Counted from the stretch's first letter, positions 1 through 12,538 are shown. The stretch: 64,000 bases of DNA from Owenia fusiformis (GCA_903813345.2 CAIIXF020000007.1:5215730-5279729), one strand, 5' to 3'. Numbers and translations: made by a program. Notes: generated by a model not told the origin, from the sequence alone.

Positions 1-479
1 AATCTCTAAAAAGGATTCCGAAATTCCGGGAAAAGGGGGTCGCGCCAAAAACTCGATTGAGAACCTGTTGGAGTTGAAGATTGATCACTGGAATCACCGA
101 TGTTGTCTTATCCCGGGTGTGGCAAGGCAATAGGCTACATTGGCGGATCTGCGGAGGCTCTAAAAGAATATACAGAAAAAATTGGGCCCCTCAAATCTAC
201 GAACTGAAATAGGGTCATATCAATCATTAGCCTTGCTTTAAGACACTGGAACCCGTTGTTGATGAGTAGGCCTAGATGGGGGCGGGAGGGTCCAGGGTCT
301 TTAAGCAAAACATATCAATTATGCTTTTGTTGCCAGTATTGTAGTTCTGAAGTTATTTCATAGGTATATTTCATATGACAGAAGGAATATTGGTTTAACA
401 CTTTACAGTATGGAATGTCCTAAGAGACATTCAGATTTGATTTTTCTATGCAGAAAATTGAATTGTAGGTAACACCAAT
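1..479. other. no gene recognised
   Basis: No open frame with family resemblance, no tandem repeat and no inverted repeat was seen. It borders the receptor-like remnant that follows. Confidence 0.5.
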
Positions 480-670
480 CTTCAAGGGGCTTGTTTAAGG
501 ACGTGGTGGACTAAATTTTATTTTAATACCTGGTATTTTTGTTAACAGATATCCTGGTACAAGGTAGATATAAAAGCGCTAAAAACTACAAAGAATTATT
601 TATAAAGTGTTTGGTGAGTACGTCATCTGTTTATAAATCTGACGATACCAACTCCAGTTCTTGGAACGAT
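480..670 (-). pseudogene. degenerate GPCR 3' fragment
   Basis: This stretch shares several blocks, in the same order and orientation, with the TM6-TM7 part of the receptor gene at 7.0-8.7 kb. Shared blocks include AGGGGCTTGTTTAA (about 486; about 7186) and TTGTTAACAGA followed by CCTGGTA and GCGC.AAAACTA (about 538-590; about 7292-7345). Deletions and stops break the frame, so I read it as a decayed paralogue or partial duplicate of that receptor. The similarity is patchy and was judged by eye. Confidence 0.4.
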
Positions 671-829
671 TGTTGGAATCACTACACTGGTTGATCCACT
701 CGATTACGCTGGTTACCGAAACGGTTCGTTCCTGTGACAAAATGTCGGAACGTCGAAGGTACGATTTTTCTTTTTTCCCCAATTGCACGCGTTGTAGGCA
801 GAATCCCCACGACGTTTTTCTCACAAACG

Positions 830-1595
830 TATATCAGTATCATGTGTTTTAGAAAATGTACATGTTTGCGAATAGCTCAGAACACAAATGTTGTCCCTGG
901 TGTGCTATTTCCAAGTAATACTAATATTATATTGGACTTTCAAAAGCAATTTGCAATTATTGTATAGTTTTATTCATTCAGCTGTATCGTATGGTGTAAA
1001 TTTTCAATTAAACTAATACTTGGGCATTAATAATTAATAATTGATGCACCGGGAGGATTAATAAATGCTTCAGGACTAGTTATACCAGTACAGTTAGAGC
1101 AATGAATAAATGACCAGTCGATTTTCTGTCACAACTTCAAAACCACGATGGTGATACTTTATTTTGGCGATATTTTTGTAATTGCTTATAAGATAGCGAT
1201 GCTAAAATGCACATCCTGGAAGTTACTAGGAGCCGAAATTGTTTCATCTACTTTAATAAGCCTACGCTCAAAACATAATAAAGTTAGACGTTTCAAGATG
1301 AGTTATTTCACGGGTGTTAAACACTAATATACCATGAGCACATGCTTTGAGGATCCGCGTTGTTTGAACCTACCGCCGAGCACACTTATACATTAAGACC
1401 CGTTACACAGTCATGATACCGCCGAGCAGGCTCATTGCATCATCGGGTCTGCTTTACCCCCGTGTATTTACAGTGTTTGGATCGCCTACCACTGATAGAT
1501 TTATTCAATCATAGTCTTGCATTAGATCTACACATTGTTTTGTTTCCTAGACCACCAAGTATTTGCTAGAATGGTTCTGACGTAGTCCAGTCGGG
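830..1595. other. non-coding, nothing recognised
   Basis: Only short accidental frames are present. I see no repeat array or recognisable element before the LINE tail begins at about 1600. Confidence 0.5.
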
Positions 1596-1597
1596 AG

Positions 1598-1655
1598 TCC
1601 AGTATATATATATATATAACTTTTATATATAACTTTTATATAACTTTTATTGACA
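1598..1655 (-). repeat. LINE 3' tail microsatellite
   Basis: An (AT)n run followed by three AT-rich units that read AAAAGTTATAT on the minus strand. It sits where the 3' terminus of the minus-strand LINE should be. Confidence 0.6.
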
Positions 1656-1929
1656 TATTGTATCATAACATAATTACATTAGTCATAAACTACTCACTAA
1701 AACTACTATCTACTACTAAACTACTTACTAAAACTACATCTTTATAAAAATATACATGATTTGATATATTTTTTACAGAAAGCATACAAGAAAGGCAAAA
1801 TATTTTAAAGTGTGATGCACAAATTTTGCTGATTATTCTAAATTGTTAAATGATTGGTATATAAATTTACCAAGATGTCGTTGGAAGATGATATTATCAT
1901 TAGAAATTATATTTATAAATAAATCGTTA

Positions 1930-4900
1930 CTATTCTATTACTATATTACTGTCAAATGTTGGTAATATTTCAGGAATTTTACTGAAAAATATTTGCTTGT
2001 GTTGAGAATGCTTTGTACAATTTATGATAAAATGAAATTCATCCTCCACACATTTACATATATTACACAACCTTTCATTAACTGGTTTAGGTTTGGGTTT
2101 TATGTGTCTTCCAGATTCTATTTTTAACCGATGTGAACTTAACCTAAATCTACCTATTGCTAATCTATATTTTTTATTATCTAGTTTCAAATATGGTTCT
2201 AATTCAAAATCTTTCTTAAATAGCTTATATGTTCTTAATATAGGATATTGTAAAATATCATTTCTCCAATTATTTATAAATGCATTCTTTAGTTTCTTGT
2301 CAACCAAGTTTACTAAGTTGTCTGTATTTTGACTTTGGTCATCCCAATACTCTGTTAGTTCACATTTGTGAAGAATATCATAAACTTTTTCAGACCATGA
2401 TTTAAACCCTAATTCATGTTTTTCTTGACCATATAAATAAGCTTGATTTAAAATATTAGATTCTGGTAGTTTTATAAGTCTTAACCAGTATTTTATCAAA
2501 GATAATTCAATTTTGATAGATAAGGGAAATCTACCGAGGTCACCATATACTGCAGGATTAGCTGTTTGAGTTTTGACTCCTAGAATAGATTTTAAAAAGG
2601 ACAAATGCAATGTTTCAATAGATTTCATCTGTTTCTTATCATACCAAATCTCACACCCATAACAAAGTATTGGACTGACTAATGAATCAAAAAGGTGAAG
2701 AGCAACATCGGGTGGTACATCATTGAATTTCTTATACTGTTGTTTGATTTTGATTTTTTTGATTGTTCTTTAAGATAAGCAGTGTTAATATCAAATTTAT
2801 TGTTATCAGTAAGAATAACACCGAGATATTTATATTTATTTACACGTTCAATTTCTTGATTATTAAAAGTGAAAGGATCTGAATATTTAGAGTTAAAAAT
2901 CAGTACCTTTGTCTTAAGGGTGTTGACTATAAGTCTATTAATTTTACAGAAAGCAAAAAGTGAATCTAATAACAACTGAAGTCCATTGTGTGATTCTGAA
3001 ACAAGTACAAGATCATCTGCCCATAGTAGATGATTAAAATTGGCATCATTCAAAGTAACATCACATCTGGGTGGTAATATTTCATTTAAGTCATCTATGA
3101 AATGATTGAATAAAAATGTACTTAAAACACTTCCTTGTAAAACTCCTATTTCAGTGTCAAAAGTTTCTGTGACTCCATTTTCTAACTTGAGACATGATTT
3201 AGATTTAGAGTACATGCTCTCTATAATCTTGTACATTTTAGTCTGTGGATGAATTCCAGATTTACATAGTTTATATAACAGTACCGAGCGATCTATATAA
3301 TCAAACGCCTTCCTAAAGTCAATCATACATGTATACAATGGTTTCTTATGCTGCTTGAATTTGTTAATTAGTGTTTGCAAAATAAAAAATATTATCAGTT
3401 GTACGTCTATTTTCTTTATAAGCACCCTGAAGTGGGTCTGGCGAATTTTGCACTCCAGCATTAAAGACAAGACGATTTTGTATAACTGAGTCAAATAAAT
3501 TTCCTATACAGGCCAGTACATTAATGCCTCGATAATTATCAGCTTGAAAACGGCTGCCTTGTTTATAAAGTGCACTGAGCATACCAATGCTCCAGTCACT
3601 TGGATATTCTCCTTTTTCAAAAATAGCATTAAATAGTGATGTAAAATCAGAAATGAGAGATTTACAATTTTTAATAATATTAGATGGAATACCATCAATA
3701 CCAGCTGATTTGTTTGTATTCACTCTTTTCAAAGCACGCTGGACTTCGGCTTGAGTAATTTTCATGTTGACAGTATCATGGCAAAGTTGTAAATTTTTAT
3801 CTTCAGGGCAAACTTGATAATTTATAACATACTGATTCATTTCCTTGAGTGCATTGTCATCAAAATATTCTATATTTGGGGGTTTAGATAGACTTTTAAA
3901 AAAGTTGAATAAATCTTTAGGTGGAACTGGCATCTGTTTAATTTTATTTCCTGGCATTGCGTTTATCAGTTTCCAGAAATCTGTAGAGTATTTGCTTTTA
4001 TTCTGAATTAAACTATCAAGCATTCCTGCTTTAAACTTTCTCTTTTCTCGTTGTTTAGTTTGATTATACTGTTTGGTTAAACTATTTATAAGATCATCAC
4101 TAAATTTGTGTTTTATTGCCTCATGTACTTGTTTCTTTAAGGACTTACACTCATCATTGAACCATGAATTGATGGGAAAGGTGTGCATTTTCTTAGCTTT
4201 TAATTGTTTAAATTGAAATGTGTTATTAGATGCATAATGAATTACGTTAAGGAGCTTATTTACAAGTTCATCAGATCCAGTATCATTACATCCAAGTTCA
4301 GTGTAAAAAGATGTTAAGAGATCAATGCTAGTATTATCAGTTAATTTTTGTTTAAATTCATTTTTCTTCTTATGATCCCATTTGTATGATTTATATGTTT
4401 TAATGTTCAGGGGTTCTGATTGAATGTTTGATGATTTACTTTGATGATTTTCAATATCCCTTTTTAATGATAGAGAAAAATGCAATGGTGCATGGTCAGA
4501 TTCAACACGTCTATCATGCACTTTAAAATCAGAAAATAAGGGAATAATGTTTGATTGAGCTGCAACATAATCAATAACTGATTTTCCTAAGTTTAGGTCT
4601 GTATTAGATTTATGGGTAACATTACGATAACATGTGAATTTCCCTAAATTTTTGTCCTGATAAAGACGACCATTAAGTATTTTCATATTAGCAGTTTTGC
4701 ATAGTGATAAAAATTCTCTGCCATGAGTTTGAGAGACTGCCTTTACCTTTTTATCCATAGAAATTCGATTGCTAACTAAAACCTCATTTACATCTTGCAA
4801 ATTATATAAAGTGTCATCTAGCAGTATGGGAATATCACCATTACTGCCAGGTATATTAATGTTAGAATCAGACAACTGAGCAGTTCTAGCATTCATGTCT

Positions 4901-5604
4901 CCACATATTATAGTTCTTCCTAATGTTTGATAATAAGCTAAAGATTTTTCTAATATGTCAATATTACTACATCCAGTTACAAATTCATAAGAAGAACCTT
5001 TAAAAGGTAAATAAACAAAGCATAAATATAAATCTTCTGTAATATTGAACTGATTGGAATTGAATTTTATCCATACAAAAAAGTCATGTGATTGTGATAG
5101 AATTTCAATACCATTTTTACCATAAACATCACTTATTAGCACAGCCAGCCCTCCAGAGTAGTGCCCCTTAAGTACATTTTGGGGGTTTCTGGCTAGATTA
5201 TAGCAAGTGTAGTTTTCGAATGCAATTTCAGATTCTGGTGATAACCATGTCTCACACAATAATATAATTTGAAAATTATTGAACCATTTTTGGATATCTT
5301 CACCATCATGTAGTTTATCAGAAATCTTATTTATGTTCCAAAGTAAAATTGACACATGTTCATTTGAAGATTGAATATTCTCATTATAAACACTACCTTT
5401 TCCATTTGACGAAGTAGCCTGTGTCCCAGATATATCATGTATTGCAAGATTACCTTGTGTTTTTAAAGTATTTAAGTTAGTATCAATATTTACATTATAT
5501 ACATCTTTTGAATTTGTCATTAACCTTATATACATCTTTTGAACTGTCAAAAGTACTAATTGCACTATTAAGTGGGAGACTGTCAGCAAGTAAATGTACA
5601 TCAC
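1930..5604 (-). pseudogene. LINE ORF2: endonuclease-reverse transcriptase, frameshifted
   Basis: The first segment (3364-5604, 746 residues) carries the endonuclease. Visible residues are an LLWNINK block, LLCETW (catalytic Glu), GDMNART and SDHAPL, followed by early RT blocks with NKSAGIDGIP and NYRGINVLACIGNLF. A frameshift near 3.38 kb moves the frame to 2679-3494, with FRKAFDYIDR, GVLQGSVLS and the active-site box LLWADDLVLV. A second shift in a T-rich run near 2.76 kb leads to 1930-2628, with GELGRFPL-like NPAVYGDLGRFPL and a terminal CNIC...HFIINC motif. No inactivating change was seen in the catalytic boxes themselves, so decay may be recent. Confidence 0.85.
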
Positions 5605-5613
5605 ACTGAGTAT

Positions 5614-6540
5614 TTAAAACTTGGCACTGTGCCAGGTTTTGGTAGGGTTTACAGCCTGTGCATATGCTGTGGGACGTTTTCCATTCATGATGGAGAGCAT
5701 AGCATCTACAAGTCGGCTACGGTCAGTAGGGTTGAAGTGGAGTCTGTCGTTAAAAAGGACACTCATACAGGGATTGTCAACAGTAGAATTATTTACTGCA
5801 TTGATGTCCACAAACCCATGTCCTTTTCTTGTACAAAAGGAACGCATTTCCTTGTTAACATAGTCTATCTTGGTATTCCATTCTGCTACTATTTTAGGGT
5901 TGTCACTATCACCACGATGATGTATTCCACATAGGATAAGTTTAGTTTGTGGATGCTTATTGCTAGCTGTCAGTAACAGATTTTTTAGTTCATAAACCAT
6001 GTCTTGTGGGTCATCTGTTTTGACATTGTTTGTGCCAAATCCAAGAAACTTGAAATCTGTTGACTGCTTAAGGTCTCCTTGTTGCATACTCTTTGTCGCA
6101 AAATCTATTGTACAACCACTGTAGATTGAGCCAGTGACAGATATGTTCTGGGGCGATTTCCGCTTCATTGATTCAGTTAGCTTCTTTCCATTACTGTCAT
6201 ACATTATATGTACTGAGGGCATTGGAGGGGCCTCTGTTAGTATGTTGCTTGTACGTGTAAACTGGCCAGGGCTAGGTTTAGTAGAAGGGGCTCGATTCTG
6301 CTCATCTGGATATGTGTTTCTGGGACTGGTGCGGTTCACTTTAGTAGGAGTGGCTCGGTTCGGTTTAGGCAAATGAGTATTTTTAGGACTGGTGCGGTTC
6401 AAGGATGAGTTTGATGATGTAGACTCAGTAGATGAATGAGGCCTAGGGCTGCGGTGTTGGTCTTTAATATGGTTAATGATGCTCTGAGGGGCACTGCAAC
6501 TAACTGTTTCACTTTCTACTTGCTTCAGCAGAGAATTCAC
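5614..6540 (-). CDS. LINE ORF1 with SGNH/GDSL-like esterase domain
   Basis: A 308-residue intact frame. Residues 1-100 are Ser/Pro/Thr/Asn/Arg-rich and look disordered. From about residue 110 an SGNH-hydrolase-like domain follows: block I contains YDSNGK with the nucleophile Ser, a middle block has FGTNNV (the G-x-N oxyanion position), and near the C terminus NDRLHFN gives the D-x-x-H pair. All catalytic positions seem present. Esterase-like ORF1 proteins are known from some CR1/L2-type LINEs. ORF1 and ORF2 share a frame and are separated by a TAA and only three codons, so ORF2 translation by reinitiation or readthrough is possible. Confidence 0.75.
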   Translation of the reverse strand: MNSLLKQVESETVSCSAPQSIINHIKDQHRSPRPHSSTESTSSNSSLNRTSPKNTHLPKPNRATPTKVNRTSPRNTYPDEQNRAPSTKPSPGQFTRTSNILTEAPPMPSVHIMYDSNGKKLTESMKRKSPQNISVTGSIYSGCTIDFATKSMQQGDLKQSTDFKFLGFGTNNVKTDDPQDMVYELKNLLLTASNKHPQTKLILCGIHHRGDSDNPKIVAEWNTKIDYVNKEMRSFCTRKGHGFVDINAVNNSTVDNPCMSVLFNDRLHFNPTDRSRLVDAMLSIMNGKRPTAYAQAVNPTKTWHSAKF

Positions 6541-6560
6541 TTTACGATATAGGGTCTCAT

Positions 6561-7009
6561 TGTCTGTTATAATAATTTACATTTTATATGTCACTGCATA
6601 GTCCAATAAAGTCATCTCCGAATTCCAAGGTTGTTATACCATACTATGAGTACTAATATTCTTTGGGGTTTTAAGCGTCGTGTCTCGTCTTTACCAGCGC
6701 CATTCGAAATTGGTTCGATCGCTAATCATAGGGGTGTTATAATTATAACACAGTTGGACCAACTGAAACCTTGTAAATCGAGATGCAATAATGTAAAGCA
6801 AGAAACTATAGCATTGTAAACCATCTCGTTGTGGTCCGGTCGCATTTAGCACAAAAAGAACTATCATCAGAACATTGATCAACATTGAATGATCGCGTGA
6901 TAGAGATCAATGCAGTCTCCGAGCCTTTCGTCCAGTGCCATCCGTACCTCCTGTGCCTTAGTGAAGGTACGCAACGAACGAAATGAATTTTGAGAATGAG
7001 ATCAATGCT
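6561..7009. other. spacer between LINE and GPCR gene
   Basis: No coding segment or repeat recognised. It probably includes the 3' UTR of the minus-strand receptor gene. Confidence 0.4.
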
Positions 7010-8677
7010 CTAATATTTCGGGACTTGTGCATGGTGCATTGTCACAGGAGGTTTGATTGAAACTCCTGTGTCATTTTCTCTGTTTGACGTGTTTCTATCC
7101 AATCCTGAACTGGAATGTTCAGAGAAACTCAACTTTGATTTCCTTATGCAGAGGATAGACTTCATTTGTGTTATGCAAGCGTCTTTCAGGGGCTTGTTTA
7201 ACCAGAAGTACAAAATGACGTTAATCAAGAGTGGGATTCGAAACATCACCACGGAGGCGTAGTGTACATCCAGTACTTTAACACTTGGGATTGTTGTTAA
7301 CAGACGCAGGACTCCTGGTAGTATATAAAACAGCGCAAAAACTATAAAAATTGAGAAAGTTGTCTTTGTCAATATTTCATCAGTCTTATTCGGCATTGGT
7401 TGATTTTTCGCAAATTTGTTTTGATACACTCTATTCTTAGATTGTCTGACTTTTACTAAAATATGGATAGCAGTAAATCGTCAGGACGATTGTTGGCACG
7501 TACATAACATATATCCTTAGTCTAGTATTATTTTCTTCTTGTACAATGTCAGTCAAGGAGCACTGAAACAAGTCCATGTCAAATCTGACAATAGTAACGC
7601 TAGGCGTCCTCAAAATCATTGTTGGAATCATTATGAGTACTGGTGATAGTAATATCACTACAAACATGCCAATTCTAAGGAAAGTTTTGTTCAACTTTTG
7701 GAATGTATTAGGAAAGACCACGGTCAAATATCTATAAATTGCATTACAAAGAATACACAATACAGAAGCGGTTACTCCCCACGTAGATACAAATGTTTCC
7801 ATAATGCAAGCTAAGTATCCAGGGTCCTTCAATGAGATTATATTCCGAACTTCAACCGGTAAAACAATGAAACAAATTAAAGCGTCTATTGCGCATTGTG
7901 TTCCAATCAAGACGTAACAGAAATTCGATCTGTATTTTTTGTAGCTCAGAATGGTTTTCGCTGTTAGTATATTTCCCAAACCTGGAAATAGAAAAAATAT
8001 GATAACAATGCATGTATGGCTGCCAGTCGGAAACCTTTACATAAGAGGCAGGTCACAATGTACTTAATGTAATGACATTTTTATGCGACATGCGTTGCCC
8101 GGCCCGCAAATATTCTAGAAGGTCTGTGCACGAAATTCAAGCAATCCCAATATCAGATCTCCAATATCTCGTCCATTTACATCATTCGGCTTGTCTCTTA
8201 ATTAGTTGTTAAAAAGATATAAATGCTTAAACACTTTCAATAAATTTTTTTCGTTGATATTTGGGCCGATATATTAAAAATCTGGGTTTGCAGTTTTGTC
8301 TAATATTCCATGACCTCAGAAATCCATAGTTATTTGAAGAACAAGTTAGTACGTAACTATTTCGGAATATACAAAACTGTCGTTGACATATATTTTTAAA
8401 TTAGATAAATCGATGCTTTTCAATTTATCTTATTATAGTGTGTGAAATTCAATTGAATTTTAAATAAACTACTTTGTATGGTTTCATTTACACCAGAAAA
8501 GAATTTCTCATTCATTAATTTATATTCGTTGGGCCTATTTTTCATTATTTGAATTAACTTACCTCCTATAAGAATGACGGAAATTAAAATAAATGACGAT
8601 GTGATTATTAGTTCTGTCGAAGGAGTTTCTCTTTCAGTTACGTTCATTGAAGTATTGTCACTCACTGTTGATTCCAT
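7010..8677 (-). pseudogene. rhodopsin-like (class A) GPCR with one frameshift
   Basis: Two exons. Exon 1 (8563-8677) encodes an N terminus with possible N-glycosylation sites and the start of TM1. Its donor is GGAG|GTAAGT. Exon 2 (7010-7981, acceptor TTTCCAG) restores the TM1 motif GLGNILTAKT. TM3 begins after a Cys (YLACIME) and ends NAIYRYLTV, a DRY-like variant; ECL2 has the partner Cys (FQCSL). The frame is then lost by one extra base near 7470-7485 in late TM5. The next frame continues with an ICL3-like ILVKVRQSKNRV, TM6 (FALFYILPGV), TM7 (LLINVILYFWLNKP, in place of NPxxY) and a Cys-containing helix-8 region. Exon lengths total 1,087 nt, one more than a multiple of three. It is either a recent pseudogene or a sequencing indel. 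Ligand and subfamily are unknown. Confidence 0.75.
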
Positions 8678-9859
8678 TTCTTTATTTTTATCATCAAATA
8701 TTTTGGAGATAATTTCGATGATATCACCTTACTGTGATCCTGCGAACGTATTTAGAGTACTATAAACAACACTGACTTGCGAACTTATTCTGTCCGTTTC
8801 TGATGGCCTTTAATTTAGTATATCACTCTGATCATTAATTATGCACACGTGCGCATAGTAACAAAAAATAGCTAATACAAGGCAGTTTACAACCATCAAT
8901 TGTGGAGTCGGTGTTTCAAATGTTTGCTACTCTAAAATATGAATTATACGAGTTCGACCGAGTGTTGTTTTTGAAAAATATGAGTTACACCAATCATATA
9001 ACTCATCCACCATCATCAGATCTGTACTATCGTTTCACTTTCATTTCCACTACGTGCGTGTCCACTTAACTTATTCATTCCCCATTGCCATGGATCCAAC
9101 AATCATCTTTTTGATAACTGACACCTGAATCTGATTGTTATCAGCTGTTATTACTGTGAATTCCTTGGTGAGCTTTTTGTAATTAATACAATGGAAACTG
9201 CTTATTTATTCAGCAGTTTCAATTGATATTTGATATGTAGATACCTATTTTTAGTTATAAATAATTGATCTGTCCAGACTCCAGAGACTGATCAAATGCT
9301 TTTATCACGATTTCGTTTAGCAATTGTTTCCAGTTGCGTTTTATAAGGATTGTTAGGTCCTGAGGTTGTTACTGACAAAGGTGAAAATATGTAATCAAAG
9401 TCATACAAAAATAAATAAAATCATATTCTGCCCATATAGCTCTGCGTCTAGAATTCTGTGATAAGCGCAGTACGCGGGGAAGTACGCCTACGGGATGTGT
9501 GTAAGATAGACGTCCTTGGTAAGATACACTCGGGACAATATAGTAGTACCCACATGGTCGTCACTGGATTGTGTTTATCCATGAAAATGATGTGGCTTTA
9601 GAATTTAGTTTATCGTTATCAGAGGCAACTTGGCCGAGGGGCTTAGGAACTTAGGAATACCCAATACGTCATTGTCTTGCCAACATTTTAACAGAAAATA
9701 GATCAATAGAAACTGTGAAGATGCATTCTGATTAATCAGAGTCTCTCTTCATCTATAAAGTTTGTTAGAGTCCAATGGATAGTAAAGAGACTGGATCCCA
9801 GAATGGATGACCTAAGCCCGGGGACCCAAGTCGAATCGATGTAGTTTTGTATCGCCTCA

Positions 9860-10050
9860 ACCTAGGATCCCGGTGTAAAAGGGTAGGAGGTCCTATCAAA
9901 TTATGGTCCTACTTTCCATTGATTTATATGGTGACCTAAATACAACTCTTTCCCTTATTATCGTATCCACAATCAGAGCCAGTAATGTCCTTTAAGAAAG
10001 GGGACCATAATCCCCAGGGGACCATAATTTCTTTTACACCGGGCCTAAGA
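9860..10050. repeat. imperfect inverted repeat, MITE-like
   Basis: CCCGGTGTAAAAG plus ATTATGGTCC (9868-9910) recur in inverted order as GGACCATAAT and CTTTTACACCGGG (10000-10045). Boundaries and target duplication could not be fixed. Confidence 0.4.
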
Positions 10051-11183
10051 TGGACTAATTTTAACCCCACGTCTAATTTCAGATTGTGGCTGCAGCCCTG
10101 GCCACGTGTGGATGAGAGTCTGATGGAGTTAATTGTCTTTTTGAACCTTTTTTATTGGCCCGCTAGACGGGCTCAGTAGATTTTTATAGACTCCCCTCCT
10201 GTTCCTTTTTACCCTTTACATCCATTCGCTTCTTAAAATAGAGCTTCGTCTGGTTTATAAACATTAAAGGGGCCCTATTAATTTATTAATGGTAAAACCC
10301 GAAAGCTTCCCGGGGAAAGCACCTGCCTAGCCTGCGTCCTGTCGTAATATTTTCCCGCTAAAATTACGAATATTCGTTATGGTCATCAATGATAAAACAT
10401 TTCAAAGTGACGAGTATATATACTACTGTTTATCACTAATACATATAATTTGCAATTTTTTATGCAAGAAAATGAGATAAACCAAGTAAATACGTAAATG
10501 AGATTTGCTTAGTAACGACATGGATACAAAATGGCGGAACCTCGAAATTTGAAAAAATAAAATATTTCAATTTTAGCCTGCTATTTAGTGAACAGGTTGG
10601 TGTATTTATAAAGTCTTCAGTTAAAAGGATTCTATGTTTATGATTTGATATCCTGAGGTGGTAAATAGTTTAGAAATGAGCCTAATCGTAGTTTTTTCTC
10701 CTCATTGGAAATATGTCTCAATTTTTTTTGTCGATGATCATCGATGATGATTTTATACGCCTGTATCTTTGGATTCCATTAATCACTGCAAAATGGTTAA
10801 ATTCAATGTAAGAGAAAGGGAGACAAAGTGCATGCTGAAAGAGACATCGTGCACTCTTTCTTAGAAGAAGAAGTAGTAATACAGATGTCGACTCGCTATT
10901 TTATACATGTTCCCGGGGCCTATGCTTTCATGCCTTTTATATTTGAAAAATCACAGCAGATTTCTTTTCTTGCGCTGTTTCAATTCGATCTTCACCAGGG
11001 TTTATTTTGAAACTTGACCAGAACCTGGATGTAAATAAAATTACATCATATTTTTCTGAATTGAGTAGCCTGAGCAGGAGGCTAAGGTTTATTCTCTGAC
11101 TGATTCCATAATTATCCAAGTAGCTATTTCTTCATTTTCATCTCGTTAAAAGCTCAAGAATTTACGGATGTCTTATACCTGTA

Positions 11184-11212
11184 GCATGGGCTTTCAAGTT
11201 GAAAGCCCATGC
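11184..11212. repeat. CATGGGCTTTC hairpin
   Basis: Two 14-nt arms around one base form a perfect hairpin (GCATGGGCTTTCAA and its complement). Related hairpins lie at 13448-13477 and 43102-43132, and half-sites at about 15137 and 15469. Confidence 0.7.
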
Positions 11213-11280
11213 CTGTAGTCACCTCTAATTTTTGTTTCTTGCCGCGATTTTTTCACAGAATGAATTTACTTGTTGGGTAT

Positions 11281-12448
11281 CAGTGGCGGATACAGGGGGG
11301 TGCGCGCGGGACGCGCCCCCCCCCCCCCCCCCCCCCCCTAAAATCCGGCGTAGACAATTATTTAGTTCTAATGTAATTTGAATAACACTTGCATATTGTA
11401 TTTATAGTGGGGATTATCGTTCTTTTTATTTTCAGATTGTATGAATTGTATATTGAATGTTAAATACTAGTAACCTTTGATGATCGTGTTCTTCAATTTT
11501 AAACAAATACATGTATATTTTAATGCTGATGTCTGGAAGCCGCTAGAGACTCAATCAATTTGCACGTATTCAAGTACGACAATAATACCAATGGAGATTT
11601 GGCAAAAGTATATGACACCGAAAACGTGAAAACTATACAGTGGCGAAGGTGTAAATTCAAAACTACGCAAATCAATATGTTACTAATTTCATAATTGCAA
11701 AACGACAGTTTTGATAGTTATTATAATAGATGCTACCCATGCTTCAATGTTAAAACATTGTTAACATTTTAAATAATGTAGCCTCTGATAAAAAATCAAC
11801 GCACTGCTTGAAAACGATGATCTTTTGGGGATCTTTGACATCGCATTCATTTCCTGATGAAATATAGAGATTGTTTTATTTCTCGGACGCTTTTCACTTT
11901 GGTGAAACAATTAATTTTTCAGATAACTATGCAATATTAGCCTTTTAATCATTATTGGTATCATTAAACTTTGTACAGACTTTTTGAATCATGGAAATGC
12001 GGGGCATACGTAGCATGTTATTCAAAAAGTATTCGATAGAATCAGACGATGTGAACATCACTTCGTACAAATGAGGATGGAGATAAAAGTATAGTCATTC
12101 GATTTAAATTTTAAAAAGTTATCAATTACAAGTATATCACACGTTATCATATGTGTTTGGGATGTTCACGGTTTAATCAAGAAATGGTAGATTTTACCGA
12201 AGGTTGATGAAAATAATTTTACCAAAAAACAATATGTTTGTCGTTATCTAAGAAATATATATAATAGTATACTAATGTATTTTCTAATTTCAAAAATGCC
12301 CAGATTGCAACAAAAAGCATTCAAACTTTTGAAATTTCCGCCCCCCCCCCCTATTAGTCATTCTGTGACCTCTTTCGTCATCTACCGGCCACGAAAAATT
12401 CAATAATCAAGGCGCACCCCCTAACCTGAAATCCTGGATCCGCCCCTG
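11281..12448. mobile_element. 1.17-kb non-autonomous DNA transposon
   Basis: The ends are inverted repeats, CAGTGGCGGATACAGG at the left and CCTGGATCCGCCCCTG at the right (14 of 16 match). They are flanked by a 5-bp direct repeat GGTAT (11276-11280 and 12449-12453). Long C runs follow the left terminus (about 11315-11338) and precede the right one. No transposase frame is present. The superfamily is uncertain because a 5-bp duplication fits few well-known groups. Confidence 0.8.
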
Positions 12449-12538
12449 GGTATGATTCAAAAACCTACATGTTTGAAGCCTGCATGTGAGAGCAATAACT
12501 ATAGCAATAACTTAGATAAGCATATACATTTTTTCCAG

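Larger units (their letters stand above)
1598..6560 (-). mobile_element. non-LTR retrotransposon (LINE), nearly full length, broken
   Basis: A minus-strand LINE with two ORFs in the standard order: ORF1 (5614-6540) with an SGNH/esterase-like domain, then ORF2 with an AP-type endonuclease, a reverse transcriptase and a C-terminal zinc-knuckle-like motif. Its 3' end on the minus strand is a short tandem tail of AAAAGTTATAT-type units at 1598-1655. ORF2 is split by at least two frameshifts, so the copy cannot move itself. The 5' boundary is approximate and I could not identify a convincing target-site duplication. The arrangement fits the CR1/L2/Jockey-like part of the LINE tree; the clade is not assigned. 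Confidence 0.85.
8678..11280. other. non-coding region upstream of GPCR and DLEC1
   Basis: No supported gene. It should contain the receptor promoter (just above 8677) and perhaps the first untranslated exon of DLEC1, because the first coding exon of DLEC1 starts at a splice acceptor. Small frames here (for example 9985-10179) have no family resemblance. Confidence 0.45.

Noticed and set aside
1580-6605. TAGTCCA near both LINE ends as target duplication
   Set aside because: The match is short and not placed exactly at either terminus.
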